Assembly (NCBI GenBank): GCA_004556655.1
Contig: SFGF01000079.1
Span: forward strand, 1-13,309
Reading direction: 5' to 3'
DNA length: 13,309 nt
Origin: Lachnospiraceae bacterium
Lineage (GTDB): Bacteria > Bacillota > Clostridia > Lachnospirales > Lachnospiraceae
This document shows, in pieces, positions 7,972 to 13,309 of this stretch. A program made the translations under genes and the position numbers. The first letter of the stretch is position 1; every line of letters starts with the position of its first letter. The notes under the pieces are model-generated. The model was not told the DNA's origin. It saw only the letters and a list, made by a program, of their open reading frames with translations, and made no database searches.

Positions 7972-8314
7972 TATTACCTGTTTTATGTAGTGCTTTCAGA
8001 ACGGATCGCAGCAGTTCATTGGATGCATGTTCAAAAATTCAACAGACATCTTCCGACCAGATTACAGAGGATACGTTTGTATAAAAATGCGTTTTATCCG
8101 GACGGAAAACTTCAGCAAGTTCGGAAACTGCACTTACATTTGGAAAGTGCTGATGCAATAGTCTTTGCATGGAAGGTCTTTCGAATTTAACAGGTCAGCA
8201 GTAGCAAGACCAAGTTTAATTCGATAACTTTTACACCTGAAAATATGCATATAAATGTATTATTGCAGAAACTTATAATTCTGTTTATAGATATGGTTTC
8301 TATGATGCAGTTAA

Positions 8315-8425
8315 AATTGGAAAGAGGGCATTATAATATTTTATGATGATGCGAAGCAGGCCTATATGTTGGCTATGTTAATTAGATTTATATGTGAAAT
8401 AAAGCTGCCACGAAAAGTTTGTTGA
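8315..8425 (+). pseudogene. Fragment resembling region 2 of a TcdR/UviA-like sigma factor
   Basis: A 36-codon frame lies between TAA (8312-8314) and TGA (8423-8425), with no start codon before the motif. It holds FYDDAKQAYMLAMLIRF then ICEIKLP. By hand this fits the sigma region 2 pattern 'Y(E/D)DA-q-l-l-li--i--IKL' of TcdR-type factors, as I remember TcdR itself. After IKLP it ends abruptly in RKVC-stop. The IKLP codons are the 13-bp sequence that recurs inverted at 13294-13306, in the same codon phase, at the point where the minus-strand sigma sequence continues. It may be the missing front part of that gene, separated by inversion, or a second decayed copy. The short length keeps confidence low. 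Confidence 0.35.
8399..8411 (+). repeat. Left arm of 13-bp inverted repeat
   Basis: ATAAAGCTGCCAC here is the exact reverse complement of GTGGCAGCTTTAT at 13294-13306. Flanking bases differ on both sides, so the match is a discrete 13 bp. Both arms are read in the same codon phase (ATA AAG CTG CCA). An exact 13-bp inverted match somewhere in a window this size is expected about once by chance, so the meaning rests on the coding context. Confidence 0.4.
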
Positions 8426-8458
8426 AGCTTTTTTATGCATACAGGGCATGGCAGAAAC

Positions 8459-8493
8459 AATTGCAATGATGGCATTGCCAAATCATTGCAATT
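8459..8493. terminator. Stem-loop at the end of the lipoprotein gene
   Basis: Perfect 12-bp arms AATTGCAATGAT (8459-8470) and ATCATTGCAATT (8482-8493) enclose an 11-base loop that can itself pair GGC/GCC. It overlaps the stop codon (8492-8494) of the minus-strand lipoprotein gene. On the minus strand it is followed by TTGTTT, a weak T-tract. It lies between convergent genes, so it may stop transcription from either side. The AT-rich stem and short T-tract make it a moderate terminator candidate. Confidence 0.5.
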
Positions 8494-9805
8494 ATTGGTA
8501 ACTTAATATTTTGTATTTATTATCACTTAATACAAGATAATAGGATTCATCCGCATAGATGATATTTTGCCTGGCTTTGAGTACAGGATGTCCCTTGGTA
8601 TCAACAATATAAGAAACACTATCTCCAGTGAAAGTTTTATATTGAATAACAGGATATGTGCTATGAGTAGTGACAGGTATGTCGTTTATGGTTTTCACAT
8701 CAATCTCCTGCTGGATTCCGCCAATAACAACCATACTTTCTTTGAAGTTTTGAATGATATAAGTATCTTTCCCTAAAATAAATTCGGATGTTCCTGATTG
8801 AACAGTAAAGGTATTTCCTATTTCTTTATCAACCGCATCATAGATGGTAAACTTTTCTTCGTTCTTCAATATAAAAAAACCTTTTCCAGCATAGAATGGA
8901 TTGCCGTATCCATCAGGAAAAATTACTTCTTTATCCTGTTTGGTGTCAAGATAATGGAAAGGCAAGTCCTCGCTGTTGCTAAATACAAGATATTGAGTAT
9001 CTATGTTATCAAACTGATCAAAAACATAAGTGACTCCATCATAATTCCATTCGGGATGCTGTATTACTCCGTTCAGATCGCACAAATATGTTTTTCCTGT
9101 TATTACAATATCAGTATCGTTTGTTGATTCTGTGTAATCATATTCTACAATCATATATCGATTCAATATGCATTGCTGTATAGAAATACTATTTTCTTCT
9201 GTTAACAATAGTCCGGAATAACGATTTTTTTCATAAAATGTATGACCATCCAAATAGTAATCTCCATTGACAGTACTTATGTAATAGTTGCCTTCGCCAT
9301 CCAAGGAATTCGTTAATTTTGTTCCGTCTAAAAATTCGTAAATATCAGGAGTTTCACTTTCCATCGGTATAAAATCTATTCCATAATATGTATCGTTCAA
9401 TACAAACTGTGTCAGTTTCCCATCTCGTGTATAAGCAATAAGATACCCATCCACTGGTGGAATCAACCAATCCTCTTCAGTAGTTCCCCATACTCCAGTT
9501 TTTACTGTATCTGTATTTTGCTTGATTTTTATAAACACAACAGAATTCGATGGCAATAATCCAGCACTTTGATTGAGTAATGTACCATCGGATAAAATAC
9601 ATTGTTCGACACATGCATTAGACAACTGAAAAACATTTTTGCCATGAGAATTATAAATTTCTATTCCTGCATCATAGTTGGTCTCTGTACCACATAAAAA
9701 ATAAGAATCAGTTTGTAAATCTATTTTTGCATCTCCGCAACCAATAAACATTAATAGAAATGATATCAAAAAGACAATTGCTGTATTTTTTTGGAAAAAT
9801 CGCAT
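8492..9805 (-). CDS. Unrecognised lipoprotein
   Basis: A 437-residue protein starting at ATG 9805, with GAGG (9813-9816) seven bases upstream. The N-terminus MRFFQKNTAIVF...FLLMFIGC is a lipoprotein signal; the lipid-bearing cysteine would be C23, with phenylalanine rather than leucine at -3. The mature protein would be anchored outside the membrane. It is rich in aromatic residues, aspartate and short strands with recurring 'DG--Y', 'YLCDLNGVIQH' and 'YIVDTKGHPV' units, which suggests a beta-propeller-like repeat fold. I do not recognise a family. It follows the cell-wall hydrolase gene on the same strand but about 490 bases away, and has its own possible promoter. An immunity or surface-binding role is only a guess. 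Confidence 0.85.
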   Translation of the reverse strand: MRFFQKNTAIVFLISFLLMFIGCGDAKIDLQTDSYFLCGTETNYDAGIEIYNSHGKNVFQLSNACVEQCILSDGTLLNQSAGLLPSNSVVFIKIKQNTDTVKTGVWGTTEEDWLIPPVDGYLIAYTRDGKLTQFVLNDTYYGIDFIPMESETPDIYEFLDGTKLTNSLDGEGNYYISTVNGDYYLDGHTFYEKNRYSGLLLTEENSISIQQCILNRYMIVEYDYTESTNDTDIVITGKTYLCDLNGVIQHPEWNYDGVTYVFDQFDNIDTQYLVFSNSEDLPFHYLDTKQDKEVIFPDGYGNPFYAGKGFFILKNEEKFTIYDAVDKEIGNTFTVQSGTSEFILGKDTYIIQNFKESMVVIGGIQQEIDVKTINDIPVTTHSTYPVIQYKTFTGDSVSYIVDTKGHPVLKARQNIIYADESYYLVLSDNKYKILSYQ

Positions 9806-9899
9806 AACTTATCCTCAATTATTAAAATTAGAAATAATAATTTTTAAAAAGAAAATAATATATAAAATACTTGTTGAGAAATATTTTATCGTATTATGT

Positions 9900-9927
9900 A
9901 TTGTATCATGTTTACGATGTTTTGCAA
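9900..9927 (-). promoter_or_regulatory. Possible SigA-type promoter of the lipoprotein gene
   Basis: On the minus strand TTGCAA (9922-9927) and TACAAT (9900-9905) are separated by 16 bases, close to the vegetative consensus (TTGACA/TATAAT). The start would lie about 90 bases before ATG 9805, leaving a long AT-rich leader. In such AT-rich DNA matches of this quality arise by chance, so support is modest. Confidence 0.3.
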
Positions 9928-10112
9928 GGAAAAAATTTCTTTGTTTTATGCATGAAAAATTAAACTAAAAACTTTGTTATTAAAATATGTGGAGAATTCC
10001 TATTTGCAGAAAATCTTTTAGAAGATAATGTGAAATTAAGATCCCGTATTAAAAAATGCATGCTTTTTGATTGCATCTGTGACAACACATGGCTTATGAA
10101 TTATACAATAGG

Positions 10113-10162
10113 TACACCCTGATAATTTAAACATACTTTTAGCGTCTAACTATCAGGGTGTA
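10113..10162 (+). terminator. Intrinsic terminator-like stem-loop
   Basis: Perfect 12-bp arms TACACCCTGATA (10113-10124) and TATCAGGGTGTA (10151-10162) are separated by 26 bases and followed on the plus strand by TTTTATCTTTT. That fits an intrinsic terminator for rightward transcription, though the loop is long. No intact plus-strand gene lies before it, only a 52-codon open remnant whose stop (10120-10122) is inside the left arm. On the minus strand there is no T-tract. It may be a leftover of a lost gene or the end of a mobile element. Confidence 0.5.
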
Positions 10163-10296
10163 TTTTATCTTTTATTATGTTTGTCAGAGATCAAATCTAA
10201 TTTTTCGCTTTTAAGGTAGTCCATTTGATACGGTTCTAGCCCAATGATATTGAAAAATTAATTAGTTGATTCCCTTACAACATTTTGAAATAGATA

Positions 10297-12882
10297 TTAG
10301 AAAATAAAGGCGACTTTTTCTAGTGTCTCCAGAGCAGGTACAGGTCCCAAAAGATATAGTACTAATGCTATAACTATTATTGTAAATACAATGACCCCAA
10401 CTTTATCTGAATCATTAATTACAGAGTTTACGGCATTTTCCAATTTTACCAATACAGAATTCCACAATGGATTAGAGTCATCAGGTTTTTCAATTGTTAA
10501 TGAGTATACAAAACTATAGCTATGGCTTGAATTTTCTTTAACAAATACATCGGCCTTTAGTGTATATGAAACGGTAATTTGCTCTGGGTTCAATGTATAT
10601 GATAATTTACCGTATCCTACTTTAGTTTCCAAACATAAAGAATCAAGAATATTAATATATTTTTGAGAATCATTATCTAACGATGAAGTAATAGCACTTA
10701 CTTTGTCAGTGATATTTATTGAACTTGATTCTACTTTACCGTTTTTAATAGTAAAAGTAATATTACTATTTGCTGTATCATAAAGCGATGTATTGGAAAC
10801 TATTTTTGTTGAAATTTTAATATTGGGTGCAATATAATATTCAATAGGTGTTGTCGTAAACTGGAAGTTGACTTTTCCTGTTAATGAAGTTATTTCATAT
10901 TTTTGTGTGTTTCTATCAAAAATCACTTCGTTGTTACAAGCGTTTAATAGAGCAACTCCCTTTTTTAATACTGCCGTATTGATTTCTTCTGTAGTAAGTT
11001 CTGATTCAGTGCTTTCAGAAAAAGATGGACCTCCGTTATCACCATAGCCATGAATATAAGTATTATATCGACCATATGTGTGCATACCTACGCCATCGTT
11101 TGTATTTCCTTCAACTGTTGTTACGGATGAAGAAGTAACATCAACCACTATACCAGTATGTGCAACTCTCCCTAAGGATGTACTCCAGAAGAATATTGTA
11201 TCACCGATTTTTGGGGTATATCCACCACTTCTGGAATAGAATTTCCCTTTGCTTCTGTACCATTCTACGCCTGATGGACAGTATGCATATTTTGGAACTT
11301 TTGTGCCGAGAATTCCAGCCTGCATAGCACACCAGGATACAAACATAGCACACCAAGCAACTCCATTCATACCGTACCATTCCCCGTAAGGAGTAATATT
11401 GTTACTGTTATCTTCTTTGAATTGCCAAGCTAGTTCATATTTGGCAACATTGGCCATTTTTTCCGCACCAGTGCCAGAAACATTCACCTTATATTTTTCA
11501 AAGATTTTACTCCATGTGCCGGCACCAACAATTCCATCAGCAGATAAAATTTTAGTGTCAGCCTGAAAAGCTTTTACAGCATTGGCAGTTCCAGTACCAA
11601 ATACACCGTCTACGGTATTGGAATATCCAAGGATGTTTAGAACTCTCTGCAGATATCTCACTAACGAACCGTTAGAACCGATTTTGAGAATGGAAGAGGT
11701 TGTTCCACTTCCGCCACCACTAGAAGTAACTCCTAATTTCTGCTTTGTGGAGGAACCTACCATACCATCCGCAGTCAAGCCGTTGTCACTCTGGAATTTT
11801 ACTACGGCATTATAAGTTTTTTCGCCGGCAATTCCGTCTACTCCACCGGTATCATATCCATGGTTCACCAAAGCCTGCTGAATCGGTCGAATGAGAGTAC
11901 GCATTTTATCCCAGGTGGCAGTTCCAACAATACCGTCGGATGTCAGGCCATTATTTGACTGAAATTTTTTTACTGCGGTTGTAGTACCGTTGCCAAAAGT
12001 GCCATCCAGACCATTGGGATTAATGCAGAGAATTCGGAGTCCATGCTGCAGATAAAGCACATAAGGACCTTTAGAACCTGTCTTTAACGGGAAAGCATCT
12101 GTTCCACCGTCGCTTGCGTTTCCGAGAAGTAACGCTCGGGTAGCAGGACCGACCTGTCCATCTGATGTCAGATTATTGGCTTTCTGAAATTCCATAATGC
12201 CTTCATATGTACCGGGTCCGGCAACACCATCAGCGTTTCCGATGCTGTATCCTTTGCTGATTAGAGCTCCCTGAATCTCTGTGATCAAACTTTGCATTTT
12301 ACTCCAGGTACCTATACCGACAATGCCATCTGCAGTTAAATTGTACTTTGCCTGGAATTTTTTTACAGCATTAGTTGTTCCAGAACCAAAAGAACCGTCG
12401 ATGCTTCCAGGAGAACAGCAGAGAATTCTTAAGCCATACTGCAAATAAGTGACTTTATCTCCGGAATCGCCTTCTTTTAAAGGGAAATCTGCATTCCCAA
12501 CTTCATTTGTATTAGAACGCATTAATTTCTGACGTGTAGAAGGACCGACTTGACCGTCTGGTGTTAATCCGTTTGAATTCTGGAAATTTACGATTGCGGT
12601 ATAGGTTTTTTCACCAGCAATTCCATCAATAGAATAAGAATAATATCCTTTTGCTGTCAGGGCACGTTGGATGGGGGAGATTTCTCCACAAATACTATTC
12701 CATGTATTATCTCCGACTTGCCCATCTACATTCAGTCCATATGCCTCCTGATATTTTTTTACAGCGGCTTCTGTGGCAGAACCAAAAGAGCCATCAAAAG
12801 ATTTGGGAGAACAACACAGAATGTGTAATCCATATTGCAGAGATTTTACCTGAGTACCACTAGAACCTGTTTTTAGTAACAT
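10297..12882 (-). CDS. CHAP-domain cell-wall hydrolase with seven peptidoglycan-binding repeats and C-terminal membrane segment
   Basis: An 861-residue protein starting at ATG 12882; the ribosome site GAGAGG (12891-12896) is 8 bases upstream. Residues 1-465 hold seven PG_binding_1 units, at about 7-63, 68-120, 137-195, 200-252, 266-328, 332-383 and 399-462, arranged as three long/short pairs plus one. Residues 470-615 form a CHAP amidase/endopeptidase domain: C511 in VAWCAMFVSW, H575 in RVAHTGIVV, and E591 or N593 in VEGNTN. Residues 620-805 are strand-rich and unrecognised. A single hydrophobic segment lies at about 828-846. There is no N-terminal signal peptide: it begins MLLKTGSSGTQV. It should cut peptidoglycan, but its export route is unclear; a holin-like or lytic release or tail anchoring are options. 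Transcription probably comes from the TTTACA/CTCTTT promoter just upstream. Confidence 0.93.
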   Translation of the reverse strand: MLLKTGSSGTQVKSLQYGLHILCCSPKSFDGSFGSATEAAVKKYQEAYGLNVDGQVGDNTWNSICGEISPIQRALTAKGYYSYSIDGIAGEKTYTAIVNFQNSNGLTPDGQVGPSTRQKLMRSNTNEVGNADFPLKEGDSGDKVTYLQYGLRILCCSPGSIDGSFGSGTTNAVKKFQAKYNLTADGIVGIGTWSKMQSLITEIQGALISKGYSIGNADGVAGPGTYEGIMEFQKANNLTSDGQVGPATRALLLGNASDGGTDAFPLKTGSKGPYVLYLQHGLRILCINPNGLDGTFGNGTTTAVKKFQSNNGLTSDGIVGTATWDKMRTLIRPIQQALVNHGYDTGGVDGIAGEKTYNAVVKFQSDNGLTADGMVGSSTKQKLGVTSSGGGSGTTSSILKIGSNGSLVRYLQRVLNILGYSNTVDGVFGTGTANAVKAFQADTKILSADGIVGAGTWSKIFEKYKVNVSGTGAEKMANVAKYELAWQFKEDNSNNITPYGEWYGMNGVAWCAMFVSWCAMQAGILGTKVPKYAYCPSGVEWYRSKGKFYSRSGGYTPKIGDTIFFWSTSLGRVAHTGIVVDVTSSSVTTVEGNTNDGVGMHTYGRYNTYIHGYGDNGGPSFSESTESELTTEEINTAVLKKGVALLNACNNEVIFDRNTQKYEITSLTGKVNFQFTTTPIEYYIAPNIKISTKIVSNTSLYDTANSNITFTIKNGKVESSSINITDKVSAITSSLDNDSQKYINILDSLCLETKVGYGKLSYTLNPEQITVSYTLKADVFVKENSSHSYSFVYSLTIEKPDDSNPLWNSVLVKLENAVNSVINDSDKVGVIVFTIIVIALVLYLLGPVPALETLEKVAFIF
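11701..12882 (-). repeat. Three tandem ~131-residue coding repeats (peptidoglycan-binding pairs)
   Basis: Within the hydrolase the unit 'LQYGLxILCxxPxxxDGxFG' recurs at residues 15, 147 and 278, and the partner 'IQxALxxxGYxxxxxDGxAGxxTY' recurs between them. This gives a regular period of 131-132 codons (about 395 bases). A seventh single unit follows with a diverged LQRVLNILGYS start at 411. The copies differ at many positions, so the duplications are not recent. Confidence 0.8.
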
Positions 12883-12900
12883 AAATATTTCCTCTCTTTC

Positions 12901-12929
12901 ATATTATTGAATTTGCAAATTCATAATAT
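12901..12929. promoter_or_regulatory. Large imperfect palindrome at the hydrolase transcription start
   Basis: GAATTTGCAAATTC (12909-12922) is a perfect 14-bp palindrome. It is flanked by ATATTAT (12901-12907) and ATAATAT (12923-12929), so the whole is a 28-base palindrome with one extra T at 12908. It begins right after the CTCTTT -10 element on the minus strand, covering about +1 to +22 of the predicted transcript and ending before the ribosome site. A dimeric repressor operator or a 5'-leader hairpin would fit; the sequence does not say which. Confidence 0.55.
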
Positions 12930-12957
12930 AAAGAGAAATATCAGCAATAATTGTAAA
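12930..12957 (-). promoter_or_regulatory. TcdR/UviA-type promoter of the hydrolase gene
   Basis: On the minus strand TTTACA (12952-12957) is followed after exactly 16 bases by CTCTTT (12930-12935). As I recall, TTTACA with CTCTTT-like -10 elements is the pattern read by the clostridial toxin/bacteriocin sigma factors (TcdR, UviA, BotR, TetR). It does not look like a good SigA promoter. It lies between the TcdR-like sigma gene and the hydrolase, 47 bases before the hydrolase ATG. The sequence match is direct; that this sigma reads it is inferred. Confidence 0.65.
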
Positions 12958-12963
12958 CTGTTA

Positions 12964-13239
12964 TTAAGAATATTGTTTGAGAAAATTATCCAGAGCAATT
13001 TTCTTTATTCGGTTGACATATTGCCTCGATATGCCGAGTATTTTAGAAATTTCTTTATCGCTTAACTGTGCATATGTAGATAAATACATAATTTGTGCTT
13101 TTGTATGATCAGTTTTATTTAAAAGTTCCAAATAATTTTTATAGTCATTATCAAATATAGTTTCTTCGAAAAAATCTCTAGTACCCAGATTATCTATTTG
13201 ATCGGTTATTTCTTGAGTTTCCGCAAACTGTAATTTCAA
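12964..13239 (-). CDS. C-terminal half of a TcdR/UviA/BotR-like sigma factor
   Basis: A 91-codon frame ending at 12964. The C-terminus LSDKEISKILGISRQYVNRI is a clear sigma region 4 helix-turn-helix. The preceding FFEETI...YKNYLELLNK part fits the linker and region 4 start of TcdR as I remember it. Full-length members have about 170-185 residues, so the front half is missing. The only possible start is TTG 13239, with no ribosome site and a stop (TAG 13252-13254) just upstream. The adjacent frame (13240-13309) continues the same family, so a +1 frameshift near TTTT (13236-13240 area) is likely. If functional, the protein would direct RNA polymerase to the hydrolase promoter 7 bases beyond its stop. 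Confidence 0.75.
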   Translation of the reverse strand: MKLQFAETQEITDQIDNLGTRDFFEETIFDNDYKNYLELLNKTDHTKAQIMYLSTYAQLSDKEISKILGISRQYVNRIKKIALDNFLKQYS

Positions 13240-13309
13240 AATGAATATAGTCTATCAAAGTACCAATCTGCCCAACTTTTGAAAAGATATAGAGTGGCAG
13301 CTTTATGAA
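13240..13309 (-). pseudogene. Upstream sigma-factor segment in a different frame, cut by the window edge
   Basis: Reading leftward from the window end, the frame gives FIKLPLYIFSKVGQIGTLID then YIHF. It stays open past the start of the 12964-13239 frame, ending at a TAA further in. The Y-I-H followed, after a one-base shift, by LKLQFAE matches the order of residues around 'YIHKSLL...F-E' in TcdR, from memory. Dropping one T from the TTTT run (CAT TTT GAA to CAT TTG AAA) would join the two frames. What precedes F lies outside the window. Confidence 0.45.
13294..13306 (-). repeat. Right arm of 13-bp inverted repeat
   Basis: GTGGCAGCTTTAT is the exact reverse complement of ATAAAGCTGCCAC at 8399-8411. 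On the minus strand it encodes I-K-L-P at the front of the visible sigma segment, in the same phase as the left arm encodes I-K-L-P at the end of the region 2-like fragment. The two arms bracket the hydrolase and lipoprotein genes and the sigma C-terminal half. Confidence 0.4.

Larger units (their letters stand above)
7972..8491. other. Junction region without an intact gene
   Basis: About 520 bases lie between the convergent coupling-protein and lipoprotein genes. Directly after the coupling-protein TAA, the same frame stays open for 72 codons (7972-8190), but it has no ribosome site and no recognised motif. At 8237-8336 a stop-bounded frame holds AETYNSVYRYGFYDAVKIG, which looks like a fragment of a small helical protein I cannot name. 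At 8315-8425 is a sigma-factor-like fragment, listed separately. A weak stem AAAGCT/AGCTTT (8401-8406/8426-8431) followed by T lies near its end. Base composition becomes AT-rich from about 8190 on. I read this as decayed sequence at an insertion or rearrangement boundary. Confidence 0.5.
9806..10296. other. AT-rich intergenic region with two convergent ORF remnants
   Basis: No intact gene was found between the lipoprotein and hydrolase genes. A plus-strand frame is open for 52 codons (9964-10122: ...CGEFLFAENLLEDN...CICDNTWLMNYT) with no good start. A minus-strand frame is open for 29 codons (about 10165-10254: GLEPYQMDYLKSEKLDLIS...). They converge on the stem-loop at 10113-10162, overlapping or nearly touching it. 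They look like tail ends of two lost genes on either side of an old shared terminator. I cannot name either family. The possible lipoprotein promoter lies at 9900-9927. Confidence 0.4.

Noticed and set aside
7990..8190. 66-codon plus-strand frame starting with GTG after VirD4
   Set aside because: There is no ribosome site and no recognised motif; it is kept only as part of the junction description because it is in frame with the VirD4 stop.
8230..8255. TTTACA on the plus strand as a second sigma-specific promoter
   Set aside because: The hexamer 16 bases downstream is TAAATG, not CTCTTT, and the nearest vegetative -10 is badly spaced.
8567..9127. Plus-strand frames opposite the lipoprotein gene
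   Set aside because: The minus-strand gene has a lipoprotein signal, a ribosome site and a terminator-like stem; the plus frames have none.
11488..12882. Periodic repeats as a CRISPR or tandem DNA array
   Set aside because: The period is about 395 bases, copies are diverged, and all are in-frame peptidoglycan-binding coding units.

Overview
The window reads as accessory DNA from a Gram-positive gut clostridium, most likely Lachnospiraceae-like. This is inferred from strong AGGAGG-type ribosome sites, purine-rich coding strands and the protein families present, not from a marker gene. No rRNA, tRNA, CRISPR array or recognisable transposase gene was found.

Left two-thirds (about 1-7971): one tightly packed plus-strand mobilization/conjugation operon. 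In order it holds two tiny unrecognised ORFs (106-240, 249-413), a RadC-like JAB/JAMM protein (397-960), a DUF5688-type protein (982-1911), a MobC-type relaxosome accessory protein (1908-2231), a MobA/VirD2-superfamily relaxase (2232-3515), a coiled-coil protein (3502-4269), a small coiled-coil protein (4321-4569), a PcfB/DUF3801-like protein with a duplicated domain (4580-5815), and a VirD4/TraG coupling ATPase (5827-7971). Genes overlap or abut, so translation is probably coupled. They would make the relaxosome and hand DNA to a secretion channel. No channel genes (VirB4, VirB6, VirB8 types) follow in the window. The element is therefore either a mobilizable element using a helper or a conjugative element interrupted here.

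Junction (7972-8491): non-coding or decayed sequence where composition becomes visibly AT-richer and gene direction flips.

Right third (8492-13309): a minus-strand module. In its own direction of transcription it holds the C-terminal half of a TcdR/UviA/BotR-like sigma factor (12964-13239), then a large 861-residue cell-wall hydrolase (10297-12882) with seven peptidoglycan-binding repeats, a CHAP domain and a C-terminal membrane segment but no signal peptide, then an unrecognised lipoprotein (8492-9805). The hydrolase promoter is TTTACA-N16-CTCTTT. As I recall it, this is the promoter type used by the clostridial toxin/bacteriocin sigma factors. A large imperfect palindrome sits at the predicted transcription start.

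The most unusual observation is that the sigma gene appears split. A plus-strand fragment at 8315-8425 looks like its region 2 and ends at a 13-bp sequence, ATAAAGCTGCCAC. The same 13 bp occur inverted and in the same codon phase at 13294-13306, where the rest of the sigma gene begins. Inverting the 4.9 kb between them would join the two parts and turn the whole module into the direction of the conjugation operon. This suggests an inversion, possibly a phase-variable switch, of a sigma-controlled, toxin-like hydrolase cassette. A +1 frameshift near 13236-13240 and decayed sequence upstream of the left fragment mean it could equally be a relic.
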